DNA of 5,809 bases from Planctomycetales bacterium (GTDB taxonomy: Bacteria > Planctomycetota > Phycisphaerae > SM23-33). Below the pieces are notes generated by a model, which worked only from the letters and a program-made list of their open reading frames with translations, ran no database searches and had not been told where the DNA came from. Of this stretch, positions 1-5,809 are shown one piece after another. Location of the stretch: assembly GCA_030631085.1 (NCBI GenBank), contig DAOVLV010000144.1:1-5809 (forward strand), written 5' to 3'. Both the position numbers and the translations under genes were made by a program. Numbering within the stretch: the stretch's first letter is position 1; each line of letters starts with the position of its first letter.

Positions 1-1421
1 AATCCGAAACATCCGTCGAATCTCACCGAGCCGAATCGACCTGGCTTGGCAGGCGCGTACATCTGATAGGCGCAGGCGGCGTGGGTATGCGTGCGTTGGG
101 ACAGTTGCTGATGATGCGAGGCGCTGTAGTCAGCGGCTCCGACAGTGTGCCTTCAGCGATACTGGACAGCCTCGCCGTTCACGGCGCAACTGTAACAATA
201 GGTCAACAGGCAGAGAACATCCCGTCCGATTGCGACCTGGTGGTATATTCAGCCGCGATACACCAGGCCAATCCTGAACTGCTCGGAGCCGAGCAGTCCG
301 GGTGCGAGGTGATTAAATATAGCCGGATGCTCGGACGACTGATGAGCGAGGCCGAGGGCGTCGCCATCGCCGGTACGCACGGCAAGAGCACCACCACCGC
401 CATGGTCGCCTACGCCCTGACATCGGCGGATAAAAACCCTTCATTCGTGGTCGGCGCGACTTGCGACCAACTTGGCGGTCCCAGCGGGGCAGGGCAAGGA
501 AAGCATTTCGTGGTCGAAGCCTGTGAATACGACCGCTCTTTCCTCAACTTATCGCCGACTCTGGCAGCCATTTTGAATATCGAAGAAGACCACCTGGACT
601 GCTACGAGAATCTCGACGCGATAATTGAGGCGTTCCGCGCCTTCGCTGCCAAGGTTCCGCCTCACGGCCTGCTTGTGGCTAACGGAGAGGATCGCAGCGT
701 AGCCTCGGCTGTGCGGGATGCTTCAGCCGACGTGCAGACATTCGGTCTGGACGAACAGTGCACGTGGCGTGGGTCTAACCTGACGGCGGATCGCGGGCGG
801 TTCCGCTTCGACGTGCTGGTCGGTGGGCGGAAGTTCTGTCGAATCGCCCTTCAGATTCCGGGACTGCATCACGTCTATAACGCCCTGGCTGCGACGGCGA
901 TGCTTTTCCAGGCGGGTTTGTCGCCGGAGCAAATCGCCGGCGCAATCGGATCATTCGAGGGTATTGAGCGTCGAATGACCGTAAAGTCTCAACTCGGCGG
1001 CGTTACCGTGGTCGATGATTACGCTCATCATCCAACCGAGATTCAGGTTACGTTACGGGCGGCATCGGAGTTCTTCAGCCCGCGACGGATATGGTGCGTA
1101 TTCCAGCCACACCAGCATTCGCGGACGCGATTTCTGCTAAAGGACTTTGCGCGAAGTTTCGGTCTTGCCGATAAGATTATAGTGCCGGAGATTTATTTCG
1201 TCCGCGACAGCGAGCGTGAGAAGGAGCACATTTGCGCCGAAGACCTCGTTTCGCAGATAAGACTCAACGGTGGAGATGCGGTTTTTCTCCCGACATTTGA
1301 ATTAATTACCGAACATCTTAAAGAATCTCTCGCTCCCGGCGATCTGGTAATCACGATGGGCGCGGGCGACGTGTGGAAGGTTGCCGATGAAATTGTTTGC
1401 TGGATTGGAACAAATAGTTAA
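1..1421 (+). CDS. murC: UDP-N-acetylmuramate--L-alanine ligase (MurC), 5' end outside window
   Basis: Cytoplasmic Mur ligase that uses ATP to join L-alanine to UDP-MurNAc, the first step of stem-peptide assembly. The frame is open from base 3 with no stop and no ATG, GTG or TTG before the GTG at 81. The codons at 60-89 spell HLIGAGGVGM, the N-terminal glycine-rich motif of MurC, so the GTG at 81 lies inside this motif and the true start is left of the window. Further landmarks are the ATP P-loop GTHGKSTTT (from 372), EACEYDRSFL followed by NIEEDHLDCY in the central domain, GLHHVYNALAA, and the C-terminal ligase-domain motifs ERRM, DDYAHHPTEI and FQPHQHSRTRF, ending with MGAGDVW. All three Mur ligase domains are intact apart from the missing first residues. 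The 3' end overlaps murB by 35 nt. MurC rather than MurD, MurE, MurF or Mpl is favoured by the combination of motifs and by the adjacent murB. Confidence 0.96.
   Translation, partial: SETSVESHRAESTWLGRRVHLIGAGGVGMRALGQLLMMRGAVVSGSDSVPSAILDSLAVHGATVTIGQQAENIPSDCDLVVYSAAIHQANPELLGAEQSGCEVIKYSRMLGRLMSEAEGVAIAGTHGKSTTTAMVAYALTSADKNPSFVVGATCDQLGGPSGAGQGKHFVVEACEYDRSFLNLSPTLAAILNIEEDHLDCYENLDAIIEAFRAFAAKVPPHGLLVANGEDRSVASAVRDASADVQTFGLDEQCTWRGSNLTADRGRFRFDVLVGGRKFCRIALQIPGLHHVYNALAATAMLFQAGLSPEQIAGAIGSFEGIERRMTVKSQLGGVTVVDDYAHHPTEIQVTLRAASEFFSPRRIWCVFQPHQHSRTRFLLKDFARSFGLADKIIVPEIYFVRDSEREKEHICAEDLVSQIRLNGGDAVFLPTFELITEHLKESLAPGDLVITMGAGDVWKVADEIVCWIGTNS
1375..1380 (+). promoter_or_regulatory. Shine-Dalgarno sequence of murB
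   Basis: GGAAGG lies 6 nt before the ATG at 1387, inside the 3' end of murC. It decides the murB start: an in-frame TTG at 1381 directly abuts the purine run and would have no spacer, so the ATG is the better start. Confidence 0.6.
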
Positions 1422-2265
1422 AACCGCCGAACCCCTTGCGCCGTACACGTGGTTCAGGATCGGCGGGCCTGCGCAGTATTTCATCGAGCCGACCTCGGTG
1501 GAGCAATTGGTCGATGTCCTGAAATGCTGCCGGGAAAATGAAATACCGGTGCATGTCCTCGGCGGCGGCGCGAATCTGCTGGTGGATGATTCGGGCGTAC
1601 AGGGAGCGGTGATTAAAATCACCGGCGAGACGTTCAGCAATGTTACCTTCACCGCCGACGGTGTCAAAGTCGGTGCGGCGGCGGATTTGAGCCGGCTTGT
1701 CCTGCGATGTGTGCGCGAGGGAAGGAGCGGGATGGAATGCCTGACGGGTATTCCCGGAAGCATCGGCGGTGCCGTAAAAATGAACGCCGGCGGGGCATTC
1801 GGCGATATAGGAAGCATCGTCGATAGCGTGCATCTGATGGACGCCGACGGAGTGGTCTTTACCCGTATGAGGGGAGAACTGAACTTCGGGTATCGGTGCA
1901 CTAACATCACCTCCACGGTTATCCTGGGCGCGGAATTCCGACTGCTTGAAGACGACCCGCACAGAATCCTCAACCAGGTCAAACAGGCGTGGATTTACAA
2001 AAAGAACACCCAGCCTCTCGCAAGACGCAGCGCGGGGTGCATCTTCAAGAATCCCCGTGGCCTGTCAGCCGGCGCGCTGATAGACAAAGCCGGTCTGAAG
2101 GGCCGGAGCGTCGGCGGGGCGCACGTCTCCGACAAGCACGCCAACTTCATCCTCGCCGAACCGCTCGCGCGGGCGTCGGACGTCCTGAAACTCATCAACA
2201 TCATTCGGGAAACCGTCTATAAACGCCTGGAAGTCTATCTCGAACTTGAACTCGAGGTCTGGTGA
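1387..2265 (+). CDS. murB: UDP-N-acetylenolpyruvoylglucosamine reductase (MurB)
   Basis: Cytoplasmic FAD enzyme that uses NADPH to reduce UDP-GlcNAc-enolpyruvate to UDP-MurNAc, the substrate of MurC. From the ATG at 1387 it is 292 aa, matching the short (type II) MurB family rather than the roughly 340-aa E. coli type. The FAD-binding part shows TWFRIGGPA (residues 21-29), VLGGGANLLVDD (57-68) and GIPGSIGGAVKMNAGGAFGD (from 121). Next come LNFGYR and the substrate-domain motif GCIFKNP, then AGALIDKAGLKG, GGAHVSDKHANFI and a Glu-rich final strand LELEVW. The proton-donor position, Ser in E. coli MurB, is Cys218 here; a Cys can plausibly serve as the acid, so I expect an active enzyme. The gene starts within murC (35-nt overlap) and is followed 3 nt later by ddl, which suggests translational coupling. 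Confidence 0.96.
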   Translation: MKLFAGLEQIVKTAEPLAPYTWFRIGGPAQYFIEPTSVEQLVDVLKCCRENEIPVHVLGGGANLLVDDSGVQGAVIKITGETFSNVTFTADGVKVGAAADLSRLVLRCVREGRSGMECLTGIPGSIGGAVKMNAGGAFGDIGSIVDSVHLMDADGVVFTRMRGELNFGYRCTNITSTVILGAEFRLLEDDPHRILNQVKQAWIYKKNTQPLARRSAGCIFKNPRGLSAGALIDKAGLKGRSVGGAHVSDKHANFILAEPLARASDVLKLINIIRETVYKRLEVYLELELEVW

Positions 2266-2268
2266 ACC

Positions 2269-3180
2269 ATGTCCGTCTCTGACGTATTGGACATAACTGT
2301 CCTGATGGGCGGTCTGGGGAGTGAACGGGAAGTTTCGCTGATGTCAGGGCGGGCTGTCGCCGATGCGCTGAAGCAGGCGGGGCATCGCGTTACCACTGCC
2401 GATATTTCACCCGACGACACTTCCGCCCTCGACCACGAGGGTATCGACGTGGTTTTCATCGCGCTGCATGGGACTTTCGGCGAAGACGGCCAGGTCCAGC
2501 GTCTATGCGAGCAGCGAGGATTGGTCTATGTCGGTTCAGGCCCGGAGGCTTCGGAATTGACGATGGACAAGGACGCTTCCAAGCGAGTCTTCCAACAGGC
2601 TGGTCTCGCCACGCCGGAGTGGGTGATTATCGACCGCTCGGCGAAGGACGATTTTCCGCTGCCGTGCGTGATCAAACCGGTCGATGGCGGTTCGAGCCTC
2701 GATGTTACCATCGCCCGCGATGAAACCACGCGAGAGGCCGCATTGGAAAGTCTTCTCACCACTGACGGGATGGCTATGATTGAGGCGTTCGTCCCCGGCA
2801 GGGAGATGACCGTCAGCGTCCTGGACGGTAAACCGCTTCCGCTGATTGAGATAATCCCGGACAGGGAGTTTTACGATTACATCGCCAAGTATGACGACGA
2901 GGCTACGCAGTTCATTTTCGATACGAAACTGCCCCCAGCCACCGAGCAGCACCTCCAGGCGGCGGCCTTGACGGCGCACAAGGTATTGGGTTGCAAGGAC
3001 TTCAGCCGGGCCGATTTCATCCTCGACGCCGACGGGATCGCCTGGCTGCTGGAGGTCAATACGATTCCGGGTTTCACCGGTCATTCGTTGTTGCCCAAAG
3101 CCGCAGCCGCTGCGGGAATCAGTTTTGAACAATTGTGCGATCGGATTGTAAGGTTGGCGTTGGAACGGGCAGGGAAATAA
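2269..3180 (+). CDS. ddl: D-alanine--D-alanine ligase (Ddl)
   Basis: ATP-grasp ligase that condenses two D-alanines into the dipeptide used by MurF. At 303 aa it has the normal family length. The N-terminal domain shows LMGGLGSEREVSLMSG (residues 12-27) with the conserved Glu21 and Ser23 region, then ALHGTFGEDG (65-74) and MDKDASK. The central ATP-binding part has VIKPVDGGSSLDV with Lys136, where the usual GSSxGV loop reads GSS-L-D. The C-terminal part has FYDYIAKYDDE, SRADFILD with a metal-binding acid, and LEVNTIPGFTGHSLLP (from residue 261) with the Glu and Asn metal ligands. No catalytic motif is missing. The ATG lies 3 nt after the murB stop; GAGGT about 10-12 nt upstream may serve as ribosome binding site. 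The position between murB and ftsQ is typical of dcw clusters. Confidence 0.96.
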   Translation: MSVSDVLDITVLMGGLGSEREVSLMSGRAVADALKQAGHRVTTADISPDDTSALDHEGIDVVFIALHGTFGEDGQVQRLCEQRGLVYVGSGPEASELTMDKDASKRVFQQAGLATPEWVIIDRSAKDDFPLPCVIKPVDGGSSLDVTIARDETTREAALESLLTTDGMAMIEAFVPGREMTVSVLDGKPLPLIEIIPDREFYDYIAKYDDEATQFIFDTKLPPATEQHLQAAALTAHKVLGCKDFSRADFILDADGIAWLLEVNTIPGFTGHSLLPKAAAAAGISFEQLCDRIVRLALERAGK

Positions 3181-3186
3181 GCACGC

Positions 3187-4092
3187 ATGTCAAAAAAGAC
3201 AAAAGATAAAAATAAAGACAAGGGTAAAACCGAGGCCGGTAACGATCAGTCTGAAGGTTCGTTGCCTGTCGGCGCTGCTGTAGGTATGAAAATTGCCTTT
3301 GCGCTCGCAGCCGTTGCTGTGGTCGTTGTCGGGATGTATCTGTTGCGCGAAAATGTTCTTTCTTCTTCGACCAGGCCGGCCGGCGAGTCTGTCCGCGTTC
3401 GTCTGGTCGATCCGCCGGAATGGTTGCCGGGCAACATAACCGACGGAGTGGTCGCCGACATTCAATCGGTCATAAAGGACAGAGGCACGCTTGATAACGA
3501 CCTTACAAAGGACGTTTTCAATGCAGCCGGTAAAAATCCCTGGATATCGAAAGTTCATAAAGTTACCCGTCAGAAAGATAGGAGCGTTCTTGTCCGTGCC
3601 GATTTCCGTCGTCCGTTTGCGTTGGTGGCGTTCAGGCCTTTGGCGCCTGGGGATGTTCGTGTAGTTGATTCGGGCGGCGTGGTTTTGCCTCTGTTGCCTC
3701 GTCTGCTCAATGCACGCGGATACGTCAGGATACGGGAGATTACAACCGATCCTCCACCGGCGGGTGAAAAATGGGATTCCAAACCGTTGGCCGACGCGCT
3801 GAAACTGCTGGGGCTGATTAAGGACAAACCCTATATCTCCCGGATTGGCAGCATCGAAATTGAAAGAATTATCAAGGCCAGGGTCCACCTTGTCATGTAT
3901 GCTTTTGCCGGCGACGGAAGGCGGGTAGAGATACTTTTCGGGCGCTTCCCGGCTGACGATCTGGACTACTGCGTAAGCCCCGCCAGGAAAATCGCCAACC
4001 TGGACAAAGTTGTTTCAGCCAATGGCGGGAGATTCGACGCAATCCGCGAGATAGATTTACGACACGATGAACCACACTACCGACCCTATTGA
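3187..4092 (+). CDS. ftsQ: Divergent FtsQ/DivIB-like cell division protein
   Basis: Probable single-pass (type II) inner-membrane protein with the FtsQ layout. Residues 1-34 are a cytoplasmic tail very rich in Lys (seven Lys in the first 14 residues). Residues about 36-53 are one hydrophobic helix (IAFALAAVAVVVVGMYLL). Residues about 69-146 fit a POTRA domain, with the FtsQ-like NPWISKVHKVTRQ followed by a basic strand and a proline like the usual 'ERxP' end (DFRRPFALVAF). The beta domain begins with VRVVDSGGVVLPLL (157-170), contains a short VEILFGR strand and ends with IREIDLRHDEPHYRP, like the IDLRY end of FtsQ. In other bacteria FtsQ bridges the divisome through FtsB and FtsL. The gene starts 6 nt after ddl, the usual ftsQ position, but no ftsA or ftsZ follows. 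Overall similarity outside these motifs is low; the symbol rests on architecture and position. Confidence 0.78.
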   Translation: MSKKTKDKNKDKGKTEAGNDQSEGSLPVGAAVGMKIAFALAAVAVVVVGMYLLRENVLSSSTRPAGESVRVRLVDPPEWLPGNITDGVVADIQSVIKDRGTLDNDLTKDVFNAAGKNPWISKVHKVTRQKDRSVLVRADFRRPFALVAFRPLAPGDVRVVDSGGVVLPLLPRLLNARGYVRIREITTDPPPAGEKWDSKPLADALKLLGLIKDKPYISRIGSIEIERIIKARVHLVMYAFAGDGRRVEILFGRFPADDLDYCVSPARKIANLDKVVSANGGRFDAIREIDLRHDEPHYRPY

Positions 4093-4810
4093 CGAACGAC
4101 CGCTTCAGCCCGCCGGGCATGTATGGTGTGCGACGGGCGTGGTGTTTCTGGTCGTTTCGCTGCTTGGACTCTCTGCCGGGGCGTTCTGGGAATTCTTCCT
4201 TCCGGCACATCGCACTCTGAACATCCCGAACCCGCCCGCGCTTCAGATGCTCGTCTCTGCCCAGGCGATCTTCCTGATAATGTTCTGGCCTCTGCTGGTT
4301 CCCCGTCAATTGAAGTTTCTGTTTCACGGCGTTGCCGAGTATGTCATTTTTCTCGCAGCCAGCGTTCCGCTTTACGTCGTCGCAGCCTGGCTGTCCGACG
4401 CGACATCAACCGACGTTTCCCGCAGCCTGTTATACCTCTCAGCAGTGGGGGTCGGGGCGATGGGGCTGGGGCTGTGGGCAAGGACAGGGCGGACGGCAAT
4501 TATCACAGCCGTTACTTTGGCTGGGGTATTGATTGGACTCGGCGGGCCTGCGATGTATTACCTGTTGGTCGAACTGACCAGCGAAGCCGGTTCGGTCGAT
4601 TGGCTTTGGTTGGCATCGCCGGTTACATGCGTATTTGACCAGGCCGGCGCAAGGGACCCAAACTGGTATCCGACACCGCTTTGGGCGTGGGCGCTTTGGC
4701 CTGTGGCGGGAGTTACCCTGGCGTTTCTATACTTATTGGCTGGGGAAAAATATCTATTTCACCACGGATCCCCCAGTCACCCGCTACAGCGACCATTAAA
4801 TCACTGCTGA
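4067..4810 (+). CDS. Six-helix integral membrane protein of unknown function
   Basis: I do not recognise this 247-aa protein. It has six hydrophobic segments at residues about 20-40, 60-79, 88-109, 119-137, 143-167 and 204-226, with short polar tails. The longest loop (about 168-203) lies before the last helix and contains WLWLASPVTCVFDQ and DPNWYP. The final part, a 'SP' motif, a proline- and tryptophan-rich stretch and then a long last helix, loosely recalls the end of ABC-2 type transporter permeases, but this is a weak impression and no ATPase gene is adjacent. The ATG at 4067 overlaps the 3' end of the ftsQ-like gene by 26 nt, with only a weak purine run upstream, so translation may be coupled to ftsQ. 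Membership of the operon suggests an envelope role, which is inference only. The frame is real judging from the coherent helix pattern and the overlap spacing. Confidence 0.75.
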   Translation: MNHTTDPIDERPLQPAGHVWCATGVVFLVVSLLGLSAGAFWEFFLPAHRTLNIPNPPALQMLVSAQAIFLIMFWPLLVPRQLKFLFHGVAEYVIFLAASVPLYVVAAWLSDATSTDVSRSLLYLSAVGVGAMGLGLWARTGRTAIITAVTLAGVLIGLGGPAMYYLLVELTSEAGSVDWLWLASPVTCVFDQAGARDPNWYPTPLWAWALWPVAGVTLAFLYLLAGEKYLFHHGSPSHPLQRPLNHC

Positions 4811-4858
4811 TTGGATCGGGGCAAAACGTAAACCATGTACCCGGTTGCACAATCTGGG

Positions 4859-5713
4859 CTAACCGACCGGGCACTCTGCGGTATTTTCAGCGGTATGGTG
4901 GGCTTTTTGCAGATTCTTCATGTGCAGCACCTCTTCCAGGGCGGAGACGCATTTCTCGTCATAACCGGCGGGGCTGCAACGCCGTAATTCATTCATTGCT
5001 TCGATTGGCGGCAGGGCGGAACGGTGTGGACGGTCGTGGGTCATGGCGTCGTAAGCATCGGCAACTGCCAGTATTCTCGCCGATATTGGAATATCGTCGG
5101 ATTTCAACTCGTGGGGGTATCCGGTACCGTTCATTCGTTCGTGATGGTAGCGGATTGCCGGTAGCATTTTGGCCATGAAGGTCAGCGGTTCCAGGATGCG
5201 GTAGGAAATCTCGGCGTGCATCTTGACCGTGCGAAACTCCTCGTTACCAAGGAGCGACGGTTTGTTGAGGATATGTTCCGGTACGGATAAAAGACCAATG
5301 TCGTGTACCTGTCCCGACAGATCGAGCATTCGGCACTGATAATCGTCCAGCCCGAGTTTTTCGCCCATCTTCCTGGCGAGGCGCCCGATTCGCTTGCTCC
5401 TGCCACGGGTGTAAGGGTCGCGGTTTTCAACGGCGGAAACTATCCGTCGGAGAACCTTGAAATAGTGGCGTTCCGCCCGAAGGGCAGATTCATGCGTGTC
5501 GAGGTGTTTGCGGTGGAGTTGCCTGACGCCCCGGCCAACCTGGAGCATAGCACCGGCCGATACCAACAGGACAATGGCTGCCAGGACTACAATTCCGCCG
5601 TGGCTCTCCTGCAATACCATTGCATAGACGCCCAGGGCGATGGCGATAGCGGATATGCACATTGAGCGGGCAACTTCACCAGCGCCGCCAACAAGTTTGA
5701 TTCGACCGAACAA
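4859..5713 (-). CDS. Membrane-anchored HD-GYP domain protein with altered signature residues
   Basis: Read from the TTG at 5713 the protein has 284 aa. Two hydrophobic helices at about 16-36 and 40-59 are followed by a charged, probably helical linker (60-92) and an HD-GYP domain (about 93-265). HD-GYP domains typically hydrolyse cyclic di-GMP using a metal centre. Seen here are ENRDPYTRGRSKRI (96-109), VHDIGLLSVPEHIL (136-149), MHAEISYRIL (165-174), HHERMNGTGYP (190-200) and ILAVADAYDAMTHDRPHR (214-231). The HD pair, H166, H190, H191, GYP and D219 are kept. Two usual residues are not: the His of the 'GHS' motif is Arg105, and the Lys of 'HDIGK' is Leu141. The late 'AGTQFDP' motif also reads SPAGYDEK. 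It may be a weak enzyme or a sensor. No receiver or other input domain is visible. The frame stays open to the right edge, so a longer N-terminus is possible. Confidence 0.88.
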   Translation of the reverse strand: MFGRIKLVGGAGEVARSMCISAIAIALGVYAMVLQESHGGIVVLAAIVLLVSAGAMLQVGRGVRQLHRKHLDTHESALRAERHYFKVLRRIVSAVENRDPYTRGRSKRIGRLARKMGEKLGLDDYQCRMLDLSGQVHDIGLLSVPEHILNKPSLLGNEEFRTVKMHAEISYRILEPLTFMAKMLPAIRYHHERMNGTGYPHELKSDDIPISARILAVADAYDAMTHDRPHRSALPPIEAMNELRRCSPAGYDEKCVSALEEVLHMKNLQKAHHTAENTAECPVG

Positions 5714-5723
5714 GATACAAACA

Positions 5724-5729
5724 CCCTCC
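5724..5729 (-). promoter_or_regulatory. Shine-Dalgarno sequence for the HD-GYP gene
   Basis: Read on the - strand this is GGAGGG, 10 nt before the TTG at 5713. It is the best ribosome-binding match near this gene's 5' end and supports the TTG start over the later in-frame ATG at 5662, which has only a GGTGAAG-like run upstream. The spacing is a little long. Confidence 0.45.
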
Positions 5730-5753
5730 GCCAGAAAAAATACCCCGTTCCCT

Positions 5754-5780
5754 ATTGTAAGGTTACGATTTCTTCGGCAA
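5754..5780 (-). promoter_or_regulatory. Possible sigma-70-like promoter of the HD-GYP gene
   Basis: On the - strand TTGCCG (5780-5775) and TACAAT (5759-5754) are separated by 15 bp. The -10 matches the TATAAT consensus at five of six bases; the -35 matches TTGACA at four of six, and the spacer is shorter than the ideal 17. The surrounding 5714-5809 stretch is visibly more AT-rich than the coding regions. A start of transcription about 7 nt downstream would give a leader of some 30-35 nt before the TTG. Housekeeping promoters of the presumed phylum may not follow this consensus, so this is tentative. Confidence 0.3.
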
Positions 5781-5809
5781 AGAAGTGGTGGAATATTCGT
5801 TTTTTTCCA

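Noticed and set aside
1302..1982. Long open frame on the - strand opposite murC and murB
   Set aside because: It lies antisense to two genes with complete family motifs, its translation is low-complexity (Ser, Pro, Arg, Thr rich) with no recognisable domain, and it spans the murC-murB junction.
3187..3235. A-rich start of the ftsQ-like gene as a possible slippage or programmed frameshift site
   Set aside because: The A-richness is explained by Lys and Asp/Asn codons of the basic cytoplasmic tail, and the same frame continues correctly into the membrane helix with no alternative frame to shift into.
4123..4638. Second + strand frame inside the six-TM gene
   Set aside because: Its product is Arg/Ser/Gly rich without hydrophobic segments or motifs, while the frame starting at 4067 gives six regular membrane helices and the expected operon overlap.
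4840..4871. Inverted repeat CCCGGT / ACCGGG (with an alternative CGGTT / AACCG pairing) at the convergent junction, a possible bidirectional terminator
   Set aside because: The stem is only 5-6 bp, the loop is 14-20 nt, there is no T-run on either side, and it runs into the 3' coding end of the HD-GYP gene. It could occur by chance.
4681..5178. Open frame on the + strand across the end of the six-TM gene and the 3' half of the HD-GYP gene
   Set aside because: Its translation has no coherent domain or helix pattern and it conflicts with the clearly coding HD-GYP frame on the other strand.
5303..5665. Open frame of 120 codons on the + strand opposite the HD-GYP gene
   Set aside because: It is antisense to the conserved HD and membrane-helix coding region and shows no family signature.

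Overview
The window shows the 3' part of a division-and-cell-wall (dcw) type cluster, read left to right on the + strand: murC (entering from beyond the left edge), murB, ddl, a divergent ftsQ/divIB-like gene, and an unrecognised six-helix membrane protein gene. The five genes are packed with overlaps or gaps of a few bases (35-nt overlap, 3-nt gap, 6-nt gap, 26-nt overlap), so they very probably form one operon. A convergent gene on the - strand fills the right end and encodes a membrane-anchored HD-GYP domain protein.

By position: 1-1421 UDP-MurNAc:L-alanine ligase; 1387-2265 UDP-MurNAc dehydrogenase (MurB); 2269-3180 D-Ala-D-Ala ligase; 3187-4092 FtsQ-like single-pass protein; 4067-4810 six-TM protein of unknown function; 4811-4858 short convergent gap with no convincing terminator; 5713-4859 HD-GYP protein; 5714-5809 its upstream region, with a possible promoter and Shine-Dalgarno sequence. 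MurB makes UDP-MurNAc, MurC adds the first L-Ala of the stem peptide, Ddl makes the D-Ala-D-Ala that MurF would add later, and the FtsQ-like protein would link wall synthesis to the division site.

The organism is a bacterium with a moderately GC-rich genome. The order murC-murB-ddl-ftsQ is widespread. The lack of ftsA and ftsZ directly after the ftsQ-like gene, the GSS-L-D variant of the Ddl nucleotide-binding loop and the strong divergence of FtsQ fit a member of the Planctomycetota (perhaps a Phycisphaerae-like lineage). That assignment is inference from gene content and remembered family patterns, not from a search.

Most of the window is ordinary core metabolism. The points worth a second look are the very divergent FtsQ in a cluster without ftsA/ftsZ, the unknown membrane protein translationally overlapping it, and the HD-GYP protein, which lacks two signature residues (His to Arg in the first motif, Lys to Leu after HDIG). 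I see no mobile element, CRISPR array, tRNA or rRNA, and no evidence for a wholly new multi-gene system.
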